This document shows, one piece after another, positions 63,728-64,000 of a stretch of 64,000 nucleotides of DNA. Numbering within the stretch: position 1 is the first letter of the stretch; the number at the start of each line of letters is the position of its first letter. The DNA comes from an uncultured Porticoccus sp. (GTDB lineage: Bacteria; Pseudomonadota; Gammaproteobacteria; Pseudomonadales; Porticoccaceae): positions 124,001-188,000 of the forward strand of contig CAMYLT010000003.1 in NCBI GenBank assembly GCA_947259505.1, read 5' to 3'. The translations under genes were made by a program, and so were the position numbers. The notes below the pieces were generated by a model. It had not been told where the DNA came from, did not search any database, and saw only the letters and a program-made list of their open reading frames with translations.

Positions 63728-64000
63728 TTACTCGAATTTCTTCAGGTAGTGGTAAATCGCGATCTGTGAGCGAATCTTTTTCTTGTTGCCGCGTTTCACA
63801 TAAGCATTACTCTGCTCGGCGTCGATTACCCTGGCCTTGCTGCGGTCGGTAAACTGAATTTCCAGAATATCGATCACCTGCTTTTTCAATTTGGGGTCCA
63901 GAATAGGCAGGCCCACCTCCAGCCGATAGTCCAGATTCCGGGTCATCCAGTCCGCTGACGAAATATAGACCTCAGTATTGCCGCCATTGTGAAAAACCAG
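63728..64000 (-). CDS. ppk1: Polyphosphate kinase 1, C-terminal fragment (5' end outside window)
   Basis: The minus-strand frame is open to the window edge and gives the last 90 residues of Ppk1. The stretch [20 protein letters not shown] is part of the C2 catalytic domain (a conserved phospholipase-D-like histidine region), followed by [14 protein letters not shown] and the helical tail. Ppk1 makes inorganic polyphosphate from ATP. Converges with the HopJ-family gene; no terminator hairpin is evident between them. Confidence 0.95.
   Translation of the reverse strand: MVFHNGGNTEVYISSADWMTRNLDYRLEVGLPILDPKLKKQVIDILEIQFTDRSKARVIDAEQSNAYVKRGNKKKIRSQIAIYHYLKKFE

Overview
The window comes from a Gram-negative gammaproteobacterium, most likely a marine member of the Cellvibrionales/Pseudomonas side of the class (inference). 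The evidence is the gene order orn–queG–nnr–tsaE–amiB–mutL, efp–epmA–miaA–hfq–hflX–hflK–hflC–yjeT–hisZ–purA, ytjB/serB, corB–ypjD/ffh–rpsP–rimM–trmD–rplS, xerD–dsbC–hom–thrC and ppk, together with a FimX-like protein, a VPLPA/PEP-CTERM protein and a leucine-degradation (liu) operon under a MerR-type LiuR. Outside the accessory stretch the genes are ordinary chromosomal housekeeping genes. No rRNA, tRNA, CRISPR array or intact insertion sequence was seen.

Layout. 1-8.3 kb: tail of orn, ytoQ, queG facing nnr–tsaE–amiB–mutL, then an AT-rich unrecognised gene with a phase-correct -1 frameshift site, and yccF. 8.5-15.1 kb: an L,D-transpeptidase plus Tat-exported DUF882 protein pair, a scar holding the end of a lost outer-membrane protein, and an RND efflux pump with its adaptor. 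15.2-26.2 kb: the most distinctive locus, an operon usually annotated as urea uptake and urea carboxylase/allophanate hydrolase. Its leader carries a clear guanidine-I (ykkC) riboswitch, so it is better read as guanidine uptake (ABC transporter), guanidine carboxylase, the paired DUF1989 carboxyguanidine deiminase subunits and allophanate hydrolase. The leader also shows a candidate NtrC site and a weak sigma-54-like element, and a perfect 10-nt complement between an aptamer arm and the Shine-Dalgarno sequence, which gives a simple translational ON-switch model. A DMT-type permease follows behind a 13-bp hairpin.

26.3-32 kb: a PEBP-like lipoprotein, a decayed acyl-CoA carboxyltransferase fragment, a VPLPA-CTERM protein, and liuC–liuB–liuA–liuR on the minus strand with a perfect LiuR palindrome in a 19-bp promoter spacer. 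The biotin-carrying liuD is absent. 32-39.6 kb: ytjB/serB, a catalytically degenerate REC-PAS-GGDEF-EAL protein resembling FimX, and the complete EF-P beta-lysylation set (epmB, efp, epmA). 39.6-47.8 kb: miaA–hfq–hflX, hflK–hflC, yjeT–hisZ, purA and a CBS protein. 47.9-52.5 kb: Fur-boxed feoAB, a NIF3-like small protein, two divergent Nudix hydrolases and a DUF1289 protein. 52.5-60.4 kb: corB, ypjD, ffh, the rpsP–rimM–trmD–rplS ribosomal/tRNA operon, xerD and dsbC. 60.6-64 kb: hom, thrC, a HopJ-family protein and the end of ppk.

The mutL-to-miaA junction, which is adjacent in many relatives, is here separated by about 32 kb that contains the guanidine, liu, efflux, serB and efp loci.
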